Below are positions 34,203 through 42,617 of a stretch of 64,000 nt of DNA, piece after piece. Where the stretch lies: the NCBI GenBank assembly GCA_023412715.1, contig JAEZCC010000042.1, forward strand, positions 73,340-137,339. Direction: 5' to 3'. This DNA is from Bacillota bacterium (GTDB taxonomy: Bacteria > Bacillota > Clostridia > Oscillospirales > Acutalibacteraceae). A program made the translations under genes and the position numbers. Under the pieces are notes generated by a model, which was not told the DNA's origin, did no database searches, and saw only the letters and a list, made by a program, of their open reading frames with translations. Positions within the stretch are counted from its first letter, which is position 1. Every line of letters starts with the position of its first letter.

Positions 34203-35180
34203 TCAGCCGCGGGGCAGGAGCGGGACCGTTTCCATACAGGACCTGATTTCTTCCAGAGAAGGCATGGCCGGGATCGCGCCGTTTTTCGTTGTCGTGAGCG
34301 CGCCGGCGGCATTCGCGAACAGGAGGATGTCCTTCAGCTCCGCTTCTTTCAGGCTGCGGATTTCCTCCAGCGTTTTGCCGCGCAGGCGGAACAGCGCCGC
34401 CCCCAGAAATGCGTCCCCGGCTCCGTTCGTGTCGATGGTTTTTACGTCGTAGGTGGGCAGGGCCCCGCACAGGTCCCCGCTGCGGTAAAATGCGCCCCCG
34501 GCGCCCAGGGAGATGAAAACGAGCGACGCGCCGGAGTGCGCGAGCGCCGCCGAGCCCTTTTCCAGATCGGTTTCCCCGGTCAGCAGGGTCATTTCCTCTT
34601 CGGAAACCTTCACGATGTCTGCCAGCTCCAGACCGGCGGTCATCTGCTCTTTCGCCGTCCCGGCGTCCCCCCAAAGCAGCGGGCGGTAATTCGGGTCGTA
34701 GCTGATGATGCGACCATTCTTTCTGGCGGCCCTGACGGCGGAAAGAGTCGCGCTTCTGGAAGGCTCACCGGTCATGGACACGGAGCCGAAGTGCAGGATG
34801 CGGCACCCGGCAACCAGACTGCCGTCGATCTCGGAGCTTCGAAGCATCAGGTCCGCGCCGGGCTTACGGTAAAAGCTGAAGGAACGGTCGCCGTTCCGGT
34901 CGAGCTGCACGAAGGCGAGCGTCGTGGGGATCTCCGGGTCCGTGCGCAGGCCCGAGACGTCGATGTGCAGCTTTTCCAGCGTGCCGCGAAGAAAGTCCCC
35001 GAACCCGTCGTTCCCGATCTTGCCGATAAAGGCGTTGCGGCCGCCCAGCCTGCTGTTGGCCGCGAGCACGTTGGCCGGGGCGCCGCCCGGCTTCTGGGCG
35101 AAGAGCGGGTCGCCCGCATCGCTTGCGCCGGCGGGGGTAAAATCAATCAGAAGCTCGCCGACCGCCGTTATGTCAAACAT
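34203..35180 (-). CDS. PfkB-family sugar kinase (fructokinase-like)
   Basis: A 325-residue ATP-dependent kinase. The first PfkB signature reads GGAPANVLAANSRLGG, and the second is TIDTNGAGDAFLGAALF, in which the catalytic Asp is retained in GAGDAF. The N-terminal FDITAVGELLIDFTP and SYDPNYRPLLW are typical of bacterial fructokinases. With the zinc dehydrogenase in the same operon, polyol to ketose to ketose phosphate is a sensible route, for instance sorbitol to fructose to fructose 6-phosphate. It overlaps the VOC gene by eight bases. ATG 35180 is chosen over upstream in-frame starts because of GAGGTGA. Confidence 0.88.
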   Translation of the reverse strand: MFDITAVGELLIDFTPAGASDAGDPLFAQKPGGAPANVLAANSRLGGRNAFIGKIGNDGFGDFLRGTLEKLHIDVSGLRTDPEIPTTLAFVQLDRNGDRSFSFYRKPGADLMLRSSEIDGSLVAGCRILHFGSVSMTGEPSRSATLSAVRAARKNGRIISYDPNYRPLLWGDAGTAKEQMTAGLELADIVKVSEEEMTLLTGETDLEKGSAALAHSGASLVFISLGAGGAFYRSGDLCGALPTYDVKTIDTNGAGDAFLGAALFRLRGKTLEEIRSLKEAELKDILLFANAAGALTTTKNGAIPAMPSLEEIRSCMETVPLLPRG

Positions 35181-35583
35181 TCCCGTCACCTCGCAGCATC
35201 TGGCTGAATTCGATTTTTTCCGCATTCGGGCCTTCTATGGTGAAAAACCTGACGCCGTGTTCCCAGAAGGGGAGAAACTGCACTTCCTTGTCGAGCAGGG
35301 AATAGCCCTCCGCCTTCGCCGCCTGGAACGCTCTGTCAATGTCCGCGACGTTCAGGGCGATGTGGTCGATTGCCCCGGCCCGGTTTTTTGCGGCGCGGGT
35401 CTCGTAGGTCTCTATGGTCAGGTTTTTCAGGCGCAGAAAAGCGACCGGTTCGCCCGCCGCCTCGTTTTTTGTGCGCAGTGCCGTCTCGAAGCCAAGCCCG
35501 TTGTAAAAGGCGACGGTCTTCTCGATGTCGTTCGTCGGGATGCCGATGTGCTGGATTCCCGCCGTCAGTTCCTGAAGGTTCAA
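35173..35583 (-). CDS. VOC-superfamily (glyoxalase-like) protein
   Basis: A 136-residue vicinal-oxygen-chelate protein made of two beta-alpha-beta-beta-beta units. GIQHIGIPTNDIEKTVAFYNGLGFE opens the first unit and AIDHIALNVADIDRAFQAAKAEG the second. The metal-ligand positions appear as QHIG, DHIAL and a terminal EKIEF. The reaction is unknown; isomerase or lyase activity on a keto-sugar or methylglyoxal-related compound is possible. The start is TTG 35583, eight bases behind GGAGG; the first TTG (35589) is too close to that site. It overlaps the kinase gene. Confidence 0.8.
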   Translation of the reverse strand: MNLQELTAGIQHIGIPTNDIEKTVAFYNGLGFETALRTKNEAAGEPVAFLRLKNLTIETYETRAAKNRAGAIDHIALNVADIDRAFQAAKAEGYSLLDKEVQFLPFWEHGVRFFTIEGPNAEKIEFSQMLRGDGNV

Positions 35584-35596
35584 CTGCAATCCCTCC

Positions 35597-36646
35597 TTAC
35601 TTCATAATCTTTACAACTGCTTTGACAATATCCGCCTTGTCGCGCACGCTGGAATCCATCGCGTTCTGGACGTCGTCAAAATCGAAGATATTGGTCACGA
35701 TTCCCTTGAGGTTGACCCTCCCGGCCGCAACCGCCTCGATTGCCATGGGGTAGATATGCCTGTAGCGGAAAACCGTTTTGATGGTCAGCTCCTTGTCGAG
35801 GGCCAGGCTCATCGGCAGCGTGATCATTCCCGTCGCACTGTAGCCCACGCAGACGATGGTGGCGCCCTTTTTCGTCATATGTACCGCCTGCTGCGTCGTC
35901 TTTTCCGCCCCGGCCGTTTCAACGACCAGGTCGCAGCCGTTCCCGTCCGTGAGGTCCAGCACGGCTTTGACCGCGTCCTGCTCCTTCCCGTTTATTACGC
36001 CGTCGGCGCCCAGCTCGAGGGCTTTGTCCAGCCGCTTCTGCATGATGTCGACCACGTAGACTTTGGAAACGCCCTCCGCTTTCAGGGCCATCATCGAGAC
36101 CAGCCCGATGCACCCGGCCCCGGTCACGACGGCGGTCTGCCCCGCGTGCGCGCCCCCCTGGTTCGCCGCGTGGAAGCCGACCGCCAGCGGTTCGATCAGC
36201 GCGCCTTCCATGGTGCTTACGTTTTCCGGCAGCTTGAAGCAGAGGCCGGCCTCGTGCGCGACGTATTCCTGAAAGACCCCGTCGACGGGCGGCGTCGCAA
36301 AGAAGACGACGTCCGGGCAGAGATTGTACCGGCCCGTTTTGCAGAACTCGCAGTGGCCGCAGGTTTTGCCCGGCTCCAGCGCGACCCTGTCGCCGACCTT
36401 CAGGTGCCTGACGTTTCCGCCGACTTCCACAACCGTGCCGCCGGACTCATGGCCGAGCACGAACGGCGGCTTTACGATATAATCACCGATGCGGCCGTTT
36501 TCGTAGTAGTGCAGGTCCGAGCCGCAGATGCCAACATATTCCAGCTTGACGAGGACTTCGCCGTCCGCCGGGCGGGGAATGTCCCGCTCGACAAACCCCA
36601 TTTTACCGATTCCGTTCATAACTGCGACTTTCATTTTACCTTGCAT
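35597..36646 (-). CDS. Zinc-dependent polyol dehydrogenase (sorbitol/L-iditol dehydrogenase family)
   Basis: A 349-residue medium-chain dehydrogenase, first gene of the operon. Zinc ligands are in CGSDLHYYENG and GHESGG, the structural zinc site is CGHCEFCKTGRYNLC, and the Rossmann motif is AVVTGAGCIGLV. It closely parallels the enzyme at 14989-16032 in length and motifs (MKGKMKVAIM versus MQGKMKVAVM), so the two operons probably treat related polyols. ATG start with AAAGGGG upstream. Confidence 0.92.
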   Translation of the reverse strand: MQGKMKVAVMNGIGKMGFVERDIPRPADGEVLVKLEYVGICGSDLHYYENGRIGDYIVKPPFVLGHESGGTVVEVGGNVRHLKVGDRVALEPGKTCGHCEFCKTGRYNLCPDVVFFATPPVDGVFQEYVAHEAGLCFKLPENVSTMEGALIEPLAVGFHAANQGGAHAGQTAVVTGAGCIGLVSMMALKAEGVSKVYVVDIMQKRLDKALELGADGVINGKEQDAVKAVLDLTDGNGCDLVVETAGAEKTTQQAVHMTKKGATIVCVGYSATGMITLPMSLALDKELTIKTVFRYRHIYPMAIEAVAAGRVNLKGIVTNIFDFDDVQNAMDSSVRDKADIVKAVVKIMK

Positions 36647-36697
36647 GACATGTGTTCCCCTTTCAAGTGGATGAAAACAGCTAAGATAATTAAATGG

Positions 36698-36719
36698 TTT
36701 ATTAAAATAGATTAATAAA
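36698..36719. promoter_or_regulatory. Candidate ROK-protein operator
   Basis: TTTATTAA (36698-36705) and TTAATAAA (36712-36719) form an exact inverted repeat with a six-base spacer, just downstream of the -10 element. A half site TTTATTAA also lies at 38131-38138 upstream of the ROK gene itself. NagC/XylR-type proteins bind comparable AT-rich dyads. Confidence 0.55.
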
Positions 36720-36729
36720 GATTAACTTG

Positions 36730-36758
36730 ATAATACATGGATTCCATCGGTTTGTCAA
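36730..36758 (-). promoter_or_regulatory. Sigma-A-type promoter of the polyol operon
   Basis: On the minus strand TTGACA (36758-36753) and TATTAT (36735-36730) are 17 bases apart. Confidence 0.82.
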
Positions 36759-36879
36759 GACGTTTTACACAAAAAAAATTGATTTCCATGAGATATTGTG
36801 TCACAGCCGATCGCCGCGCGGGGATCCGCCAGGCGCGCGGCCGGCGGAAAACGTGCCTGACCGGCGGCTCCGGGCGCAC

Positions 36880-36919
36880 AAAAAGGGAGGCACCTGAATT
36901 CGTATTTCAGATGTCTCCC
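36880..36919 (-). terminator. Terminator of the ROK regulator gene
   Basis: On the minus strand GGGAGACATCTGAA pairs with TTCAGGTGCCTCCC with two mismatches or bulges and is followed by TTTTTGTG. Confidence 0.75.
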
Positions 36920-36966
36920 GATGGAGCGCTGTGCTTTTTTCAGGCGCGGGAAAAGCTCCCGCGGGC

Positions 36967-38097
36967 CTAGCAGATCTGGTCGATGAACGCCGCAATGTGC
37001 ATCAGGGCCGCCCCGACCGCCGAGGCCTCCGTGCGGTAAGAGCACACTTTGATGTAGCTTCCGTCCTCTTCGAACGTGTTCAGCTCGGCCGCGCGCCTGC
37101 GCAGCTCCAGCACGTAATCTTCCATATAGGCCCCGACATAGCCGCCGAGAATCACGCTGCAGTCGAACGACATGCGCAGGTTGTTGACCGCGGTCGCAAG
37201 GTAGTCGAGGTAATTGTCCCAGGCCGAGGCGGCTTTGGCGTTGCCCTCGCGCAGCAGCCTGAAAAAATCCGCCAAGTCCCCGTTGGTCAGGTCCGAGAGG
37301 ACCGACGCGTTGCAGTAGGCGTCCAGGCAGCCCCTTTTCCCGCAGTAGCATTTCCGCCCGCCGCGCTCAATGGTGATATGCCCGAACTCGCCGCCGCGCT
37401 GGTTGTCGCCCTGAAAGATTTTATTGTTCAGAAGGACGGCGCCGCCCACCGAATTGCTTAGGGAAAGGTAGACGCAGCTTTCAATGGATTTTCTGTTCCA
37501 TATTTCGGCGGTGCCGGCGGCGTTCGCGTCGTTGCAGAAAATGCTGGGGTAGTTGCAGAATTCAACAAAATTCGCGCACTTCACATTCTGTATCTGCAGC
37601 ACGTGCGAATCGAGCAGAATCTGCCCGTCGGTCGACAGAATCCCGGGGACGGAGACGCCCATCCCCAGAATCGCCTTCGGGTCCGCCTGGGACTGCCCGA
37701 CAAAGCGGTCTACAATCGCGCCGAGCGCCCTTGCGTATTCAATCGTCTTCTGGTAGAGGATCTTCTCGCGGATGCTTTTCACGACGGTCCCGTCCAGGTT
37801 CACCAGCACCGCGCTGATGTGGTTCAGCGTAATGTCCACGCCGAGGGCCAGCCGGGCGTTTTTCACGCAGGTGAGGGCCACGGCTTTCCGCCCGCCGGTG
37901 GAGTCGAGCGTCCCGCTTTCTTCGACGAGGCCCTCGTCCTGCAGGGATTTGACGTTCTGCATGACGGTGGGAAGGCTGATGCCCAGCTGATAGGCGATCT
38001 CGGGCTTTGAGATGACGCCCTCCTGGTAGATCAGCTTGAAGATCCGGTTGCCGTTCACTTTTTTCAGGCTGGCACTGTTTGTACGTCGCTGCGCCAT
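36967..38097 (-). CDS. ROK-family transcriptional regulator (NagC/XylR type)
   Basis: A 376-residue repressor. The N-terminal winged helix reads NRIFKLIYQEGVISKPEIAYQLGISLPTVMQNVKSL. The ROK domain follows from ALGVDITLNHISAVLVNLDG. The zinc/sugar motif is GEFGHITIERGGRKCYCGKRGCLDAY, with the expected His and three Cys. The usual kinase Asp-containing phosphate loop is altered, as expected of regulators rather than sugar kinases. It is upstream of and codirectional with the polyol operon, and TTTATTAA sites are shared by both promoters. ATG with AAGGAG. Confidence 0.9.
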   Translation of the reverse strand: MAQRRTNSASLKKVNGNRIFKLIYQEGVISKPEIAYQLGISLPTVMQNVKSLQDEGLVEESGTLDSTGGRKAVALTCVKNARLALGVDITLNHISAVLVNLDGTVVKSIREKILYQKTIEYARALGAIVDRFVGQSQADPKAILGMGVSVPGILSTDGQILLDSHVLQIQNVKCANFVEFCNYPSIFCNDANAAGTAEIWNRKSIESCVYLSLSNSVGGAVLLNNKIFQGDNQRGGEFGHITIERGGRKCYCGKRGCLDAYCNASVLSDLTNGDLADFFRLLREGNAKAASAWDNYLDYLATAVNNLRMSFDCSVILGGYVGAYMEDYVLELRRRAAELNTFEEDGSYIKVCSYRTEASAVGAALMHIAAFIDQIC

Positions 38098-38208
38098 TTG
38101 AATACTCCTTAACCGTTTTTATCAATTCACTTTATTAAGTATATCCCTGATCGGGCATTTTTGCAACATATTCTTATAACCCATTTTAACGGGCCGCGCC
38201 CGGAAAAT

Positions 38209-38249
38209 GAACAGTCCTCCCTCCGGCGCCGCCGGGAGGAGGACTGTTC
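38209..38249 (-). terminator. Terminator-like hairpin of the LacI gene at 38261
   Basis: GAACAGTCCTCC (38209-38220) pairs with GGAGGACTGTTC (38238-38249), with more GC pairing inside. The following minus-strand sequence ATTTTCC is only moderately T-rich. Confidence 0.65.
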
Positions 38250-38260
38250 CGCCGAGCGGT

Positions 38261-39289
38261 TCAGCCGGCGTGCCCGCGCGGCTGCGTGGAGCCCCGGATC
38301 TTCAGGACGGGCAGCGTCGTAAAGGTCTGCACCTGCAGCTCCGGATTTTTGATTTTTCTCAGCAGGAGCGTGGCCGCCTGCATGCCCATATCGTTGACGT
38401 TGATGTCCACGACGGTTGGCATGGGGTCCATGATTTCCGAAAGGGGGTAATTGTCGAAGCAGATGAGTGCGATGTCTTCCGGTATTTTCAGATGATGCCG
38501 GCGGATGGACCGGGTGACGCTGAACGCGACGGTGTTGTCTTCGCAGATGACGGCGTCGGGCCGCCGGGCGCAGGCCAGAAGCTCGTTCATCAGCTCGAAG
38601 CTGCGCCCGCTGGAAGCGTCGCCGTATTTTATGAACTCGTCGGGCACGCTCAGTTTTCTGTCGGCCATGACGGAGAGAAACCCGTTCAGGCGCTGCGTGG
38701 AAATCTTATCCTCTTTGGCGCCGCCGACGAACGCGATCCTTTCGAAGCCGCATTCCAGAAGATGCTTCACCGCGATCTGGCCGGAAAGGAAGTTGCTGGT
38801 GTCGATCCAGCAGGCCTGGCTTTCAAAATTCGGTTTGCCGATGAGGATATGCGGGAATTTCGACTCCATCAGCAAATCCGTCAGCTCCCTGGTCGTGGCG
38901 GAGCCGTGGACGATGATGCCGTCGGCGCTTTTCTGCGCGATGATGCGTTCGGCGGTCGCCGTGGACTCGCTCAGGTCGTGGATGCCCACGAGGCTTAGAT
39001 TGTAGTTTTTTCGGGCCAGCACTTCCTGCGCCCCGCATAAAATGTCGAACATGTGCGGGTTCGCGAACGCGATGTGCGGCTCCAGCTTTGTGACGAAGGC
39101 GACGTTCATCGTCTTCTTTTTTACAAAGTTGCGGGCCTGCAGGTTCGGGGAATAGTGCAGCCGGTCCATGACCGCCTGCACGTGCCTGACCGTGGGCTCC
39201 GGAATCGAAGGGGAGTGGTTCATGACCTTCGAGACCGTCGAGGGGGACACGTTCGCTTCGCGGGCGACGTCTTTGATTGTGACGGACAT
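38261..39289 (-). CDS. LacI-family regulator of the maltodextrin-type operon
   Basis: A 342-residue repressor. The helix-turn-helix is VTIKDVAREANVSPSTVSKVMNHSPSIPE and the hinge helix lies near NLQARNFVKKKTMNVAFV. The effector domain follows. It is divergent from a MalE/MalF/MalG/GH13 operon, and the gap between contains a strong CG-centred palindrome (39445-39466) and half sites near its own start (39304-39343). Maltose or maltodextrin is a likely inducer, judged only by neighbours. ATG with AAGGTGAT. Confidence 0.92.
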   Translation of the reverse strand: MSVTIKDVAREANVSPSTVSKVMNHSPSIPEPTVRHVQAVMDRLHYSPNLQARNFVKKKTMNVAFVTKLEPHIAFANPHMFDILCGAQEVLARKNYNLSLVGIHDLSESTATAERIIAQKSADGIIVHGSATTRELTDLLMESKFPHILIGKPNFESQACWIDTSNFLSGQIAVKHLLECGFERIAFVGGAKEDKISTQRLNGFLSVMADRKLSVPDEFIKYGDASSGRSFELMNELLACARRPDAVICEDNTVAFSVTRSIRRHHLKIPEDIALICFDNYPLSEIMDPMPTVVDINVNDMGMQAATLLLRKIKNPELQVQTFTTLPVLKIRGSTQPRGHAG

Positions 39290-39303
39290 GCAATCACCTT
39301 GCT

Positions 39304-39343
39304 TTTAGGAAAACGTTATACCAATATACTACATCGTTTTCCC
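39304..39343. promoter_or_regulatory. Half sites near the LacI gene start
   Basis: TTTAGGAAAACG (39304-39315) matches one arm of the palindrome at 39445-39466, and CGTTTTCCC (39335-39343) is an inverted partial copy. These suit autorepression and DNA looping. Confidence 0.5.
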
Positions 39344-39373
39344 AAAAAGTCAAGTAAATTATATAAAAATATG

Positions 39374-39402
39374 TTGATATTTTTTCATATTACTACTATA
39401 AT
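39374..39402 (+). promoter_or_regulatory. Sigma-A-type promoter of the maltodextrin operon
   Basis: TTGATA (39374-39379) and TATAAT (39397-39402) with a 17-base spacer, upstream of the palindromic operator. Confidence 0.8.
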
Positions 39403-39444
39403 AAACGAAAAAGAAACGCATAAAGGCATCTTACAAAGACGGAT

Positions 39445-39466
39445 TTTAGGAAACCGATTTCCTAAA
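39445..39466. promoter_or_regulatory. 22-bp LacI-family operator palindrome
   Basis: The arms TTTAGGAAA and TTTCCTAAA flank the centre CCGA. Only the pair next to the central CG is imperfect. It lies downstream of the -10 element and 25 bases before the start codon, so a bound repressor would block transcription elongation. Confidence 0.75.
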
Positions 39467-39491
39467 TAAAATACATATTAGGAGTGATAGT

Positions 39492-40763
39492 ATGAAAAAG
39501 CGCAACAAAATGCTCACGTTTCTGCTGGCCGCGTGCATGATTTTCCCGCAGCTGGCAGGCTGCCGGAATTCCGGGTCGCCGGCGTCCTCCGCGGCGCCTG
39601 CGTCTTCCGCGCCCGCCGTCTCTTCCGGGGCCGCCGCGCAGAAAGAACCCGTGACCATCACCATCTGGGACGAAGCCGAAGACGGAATCGTAAAGCCGCT
39701 GCAGGCGGAGCTGAACAAGCTGGCGCCCGACGTCACGGTCAAGTTCCAGCGCAAGCAGAACATGAGCGACGCGCTGAAGCTCGTGGGCAACGACCCCTCC
39801 AGCGCGCCGGACATATTCCTGTGGGCGCACGACAAAACGGGGACCTTCGCCCAGATGGGCATCCTCGCGCCCGTGACCGACTTCATTGCGGAATCCGAGC
39901 TGGGCGATCTGATCCCCATGACCGTGAAGGCGAGCACGTACCAGGGCAAAATCTATCAACTTCCGGTCTATTTTGAAACCCAGCTGCTTCTTTACAACAA
40001 GAAGCTGATGAAGAGCGTCCCGGCCACGACGGACGACTGGCTGGCCTACATGAAGGCGAACACGAAGAACGGCACGTACGCCCTTGCGGAGCAGCACAGC
40101 ACGGCCTACTATGCCGCTGCGTGGATGCATGCGTTCGGCGCGACCATCATCGACGAAAACGGGCAGCCGCAGCTGAACACCCAGGCCATGAAGGACGCCG
40201 TCGCCTACCATAAGCAGTTCGTCGCCTACGAGCCGGCCGACGGGGAATACAATACGGACACCGCCCTGTTCCTCGCGGGCAAGGCGCAGGCCATCATCCA
40301 GGGGCCGTGGTTCGTCCCGTCCGTCAAGAACGCCGGCATTGACTACGGCGTCGCCGCGCTGCCGACGGTCGGCAAAACCGGAAAGCCGCTGATGCCGTAC
40401 TCCGGCGTGCAGGGGGTCTTCGTGCTGAAAAACTCGGCCGACACCAAGAAAGACGCTGTCACCGCGGTTCTGCGCCAGCTGCTCAAGCCGGAGGTCGGCA
40501 TCTTCCTCGCGGACGCGGCGGGCGAGGCCCCGGCTAACAACAAATGCTACGACGACAGCACCGTCAGCGGGAATGCGGACCTCATGAATATGAAGCGGAC
40601 GGCCGAAACCGCCGTCCCCATGCAGAACCTTCCCGAGATGGACGTCATGTGGACGGTGACGGAAAACGCGCTTTCTGCCATCGACAAGAACAACAAGGAC
40701 GTCGGCGCCCAGCTGGAGGACGCGCAGAAAAAGGCGCTGGACGGGATTGCCGCAATGAAATAG
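39492..40763 (+). CDS. Maltose/maltodextrin-type binding lipoprotein (MalE-like)
   Basis: A 423-residue solute-binding protein. The signal peptide ends in LAGC (Cys24), followed by an Ala/Ser linker. The mature part starts EPVTITIWDEAEDGIVKPLQAELNKL. SAPDIFLWAHDKTGTFAQMGILAPV and IYQLPVYFETQLLLYNKKLM resemble MalE/GanO-type proteins. It is the first gene of an importer operon with a GH13 enzyme and is under a LacI-type operator. Alpha-glucan oligosaccharides are the likely ligand. RBS TTAGGAG. Confidence 0.92.
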   Translation: MKKRNKMLTFLLAACMIFPQLAGCRNSGSPASSAAPASSAPAVSSGAAAQKEPVTITIWDEAEDGIVKPLQAELNKLAPDVTVKFQRKQNMSDALKLVGNDPSSAPDIFLWAHDKTGTFAQMGILAPVTDFIAESELGDLIPMTVKASTYQGKIYQLPVYFETQLLLYNKKLMKSVPATTDDWLAYMKANTKNGTYALAEQHSTAYYAAAWMHAFGATIIDENGQPQLNTQAMKDAVAYHKQFVAYEPADGEYNTDTALFLAGKAQAIIQGPWFVPSVKNAGIDYGVAALPTVGKTGKPLMPYSGVQGVFVLKNSADTKKDAVTAVLRQLLKPEVGIFLADAAGEAPANNKCYDDSTVSGNADLMNMKRTAETAVPMQNLPEMDVMWTVTENALSAIDKNNKDVGAQLEDAQKKALDGIAAMK

Positions 40764-40870
40764 GGCCTTTGCTCCGCGTTTTCCGATTGAATGCTGAAAA
40801 CAGGCGATGCCGGCGTTTCGTTTCCTTTCGGCCGGCACCGCCCTCGACTTTGGAACGGCTGGTGTATCAA

Positions 40871-41758
40871 ATGAACAACAAATCCCGACCATGGGCCTAT
40901 TCCCTCCCGGCGCTTCTGGTAATCGGCCTGATTGTCCTTTTCCCGATTCTGTATACCGGTTACATCTCCCTGACCAACATGAACATCTACCACTGGTTCA
41001 ACCCGCGGATCGTCGGGTTTGAAAATTACGGCAAAGCCCTTTTTGTGTTCGACAGCGGCTTTCTGCCGGCGCTGCTGCGCACCCTTCTGTGGACCGCGCT
41101 GAACATGGCGATTCAGGTGCTTGTTTCGTTCCTGCTGGCGGTCCTTCTGAACAGCGAGGGGCTGGCGCTGAAAAGCCTTTACAAGACCCTGCTGATGTTC
41201 CCCTGGGCGATGCCTGCATACGTTTCCATCCTGCTCTGGCGGCTGGGGATTTTCAATTCGCAGTTCGGCCTTCTGAACCAGTGGCTGGGCGTTTTCGGCC
41301 TCGCCCCCGTGAACTGGCTCAACGGCAATGTCAGCGCCTTCGTCTGCTGCATGGCCGTCAACCTGTGGATGGCGTTCCCGTTCATGATCCTGACCATGGA
41401 CGGCGCCATTCAGAGCGTCGACAGGGCGTATTACGAGAGCGCGGTCCTGGAAGGCGCCGGCGTCTTCACCAGGATGACGAAAATCACGTTCCCGATGATC
41501 CGCCCCATTATTGCGCCGGCCGTCGTGCTGACGACGTTCGTCACCTTCAAGCAGTTCGACATCGTCTACCTCATGACGCAGCAGCCGGGGGCGAAAACGG
41601 GAGCGGACATCCACACGGTCATTACATATGCCTACGAAAAAGCCTTTCTGACGAACAACTACGGCTACAGCGCCGCCGTCTCCATCGTGATTTTCGCCAT
41701 CATCATCGTCCTTTCCGCCTTGTACAGGAATCCGGCCCGGAAGGAGGGAGCGCGGTGA
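40871..41758 (+). CDS. ABC transporter permease, MalF/UgpA type
   Basis: A 295-residue membrane permease with about six helices, beginning ALLVIGLIVLFPILYTGYI. The EAA loop is seen as YYESAVLEGAGVFTRMTKITFPM. The C-terminus ends in the family-typical SAAVSIVIFAIIIVLSALY. The start ATG 40871 has only a weak ribosome site (GGAACGG), and GTG 40863 is an alternative. The long open frame upstream overlaps the binding-protein gene and is not coding. It overlaps the next permease gene by four bases. Confidence 0.92.
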   Translation: MNNKSRPWAYSLPALLVIGLIVLFPILYTGYISLTNMNIYHWFNPRIVGFENYGKALFVFDSGFLPALLRTLLWTALNMAIQVLVSFLLAVLLNSEGLALKSLYKTLLMFPWAMPAYVSILLWRLGIFNSQFGLLNQWLGVFGLAPVNWLNGNVSAFVCCMAVNLWMAFPFMILTMDGAIQSVDRAYYESAVLEGAGVFTRMTKITFPMIRPIIAPAVVLTTFVTFKQFDIVYLMTQQPGAKTGADIHTVITYAYEKAFLTNNYGYSAAVSIVIFAIIIVLSALYRNPARKEGAR

Positions 41759-42600
41759 TTCAGAACCCGAGGAGGCGCTTCCTGCGCCTGGTTTTTACAA
41801 ACGCCTTTTTTGTCGTGATCTGCCTTGCGGGGCTGATCCCGATTCTGTATGCGCTGTCCGTCTCCCTGAACGCGACGAACAGCGTGTTCCACGAAGGATT
41901 TTCGCTGCTGCCGTCTCAGCTCACCTCCGCAAATTACAGAAGCGTGCTTTTCGACCAGCCGTTTCTGCTCTGGCTGAGGAACACCGTGCTGCTCGCCGCT
42001 TTCACCGTCGTCATCGCCCTGACGGTGGCCGTGCCGGCGGCGTACGCGTTCTCGCGGTTTCGCTTCCGCGGCCGCGGCGCCACGCTGTACGTCCTTCTGC
42101 TGCTGAACGCCTTTCCGTCCATCCTTTCCATGTTCGCCCTGTACAGGCTGCTGCGCCTGATGGGGATGATAAACACCTACGCCGGGCTGGTCATAGTCTA
42201 CACAGGGGGCATGACGATTTTCAGCCTGTGGAACATGAAGGGGTACTTCGACACCATCCCCGTTGAAATCGAGCAGGCGGCCCGGATTGACGGCGCGGGC
42301 GACTTTCAGGTGATCTGGAGGGTCGTTCTGCCGCTCGCGAAGCCGACGATTGTCGTCACCGCCATCCTGGTGCTGATCAGCGTCTGGAACGACTACATCT
42401 TTGCCATCAACTTTCTCTCGACGGCGGACAAATACACGCTTGCCGCGGGGCTTTATACCCTGCAGGCCACGGAGCAGACCCGCAACTGGCCGCTTTTCTC
42501 GGCGGCGTCGCTGCTGGCGTCCCTGCCGGTGCTGGCCATTTTCTTCGCGGTTCAGAAATACATGCAGTCCGGCCTGACCTCCGGCGGCGTCAAAGAATAA
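41755..42600 (+). CDS. ABC transporter permease, MalG type
   Basis: A 281-residue partner permease starting at GTG 41755 behind AAGGAGGG, overlapping the MalF-type stop as GTGA. Helices begin at FVVICLAGLIPILYALSVSL. The EAA loop reads EIEQAARIDGAGDFQVIWRVVLPLAKP, a very good match. The C-terminus FFAVQKYMQSGLTSGGVKE is characteristic. No ATP-binding subunit is in the operon, so a MsmX-like shared ATPase must serve it. Confidence 0.93.
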   Translation: MIQNPRRRFLRLVFTNAFFVVICLAGLIPILYALSVSLNATNSVFHEGFSLLPSQLTSANYRSVLFDQPFLLWLRNTVLLAAFTVVIALTVAVPAAYAFSRFRFRGRGATLYVLLLLNAFPSILSMFALYRLLRLMGMINTYAGLVIVYTGGMTIFSLWNMKGYFDTIPVEIEQAARIDGAGDFQVIWRVVLPLAKPTIVVTAILVLISVWNDYIFAINFLSTADKYTLAAGLYTLQATEQTRNWPLFSAASLLASLPVLAIFFAVQKYMQSGLTSGGVKE

Positions 42601-42617
42601 GAAAGGGGTTTCTGCTT

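Larger units (their letters stand above)
36647..36966. other. Regulatory region of the minus-strand polyol operon
   Basis: This 320-bp gap has no gene. From right to left on the minus strand it holds the ROK-gene terminator, a near-consensus promoter and an operator-like inverted repeat between promoter and first gene. Confidence 0.7.
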
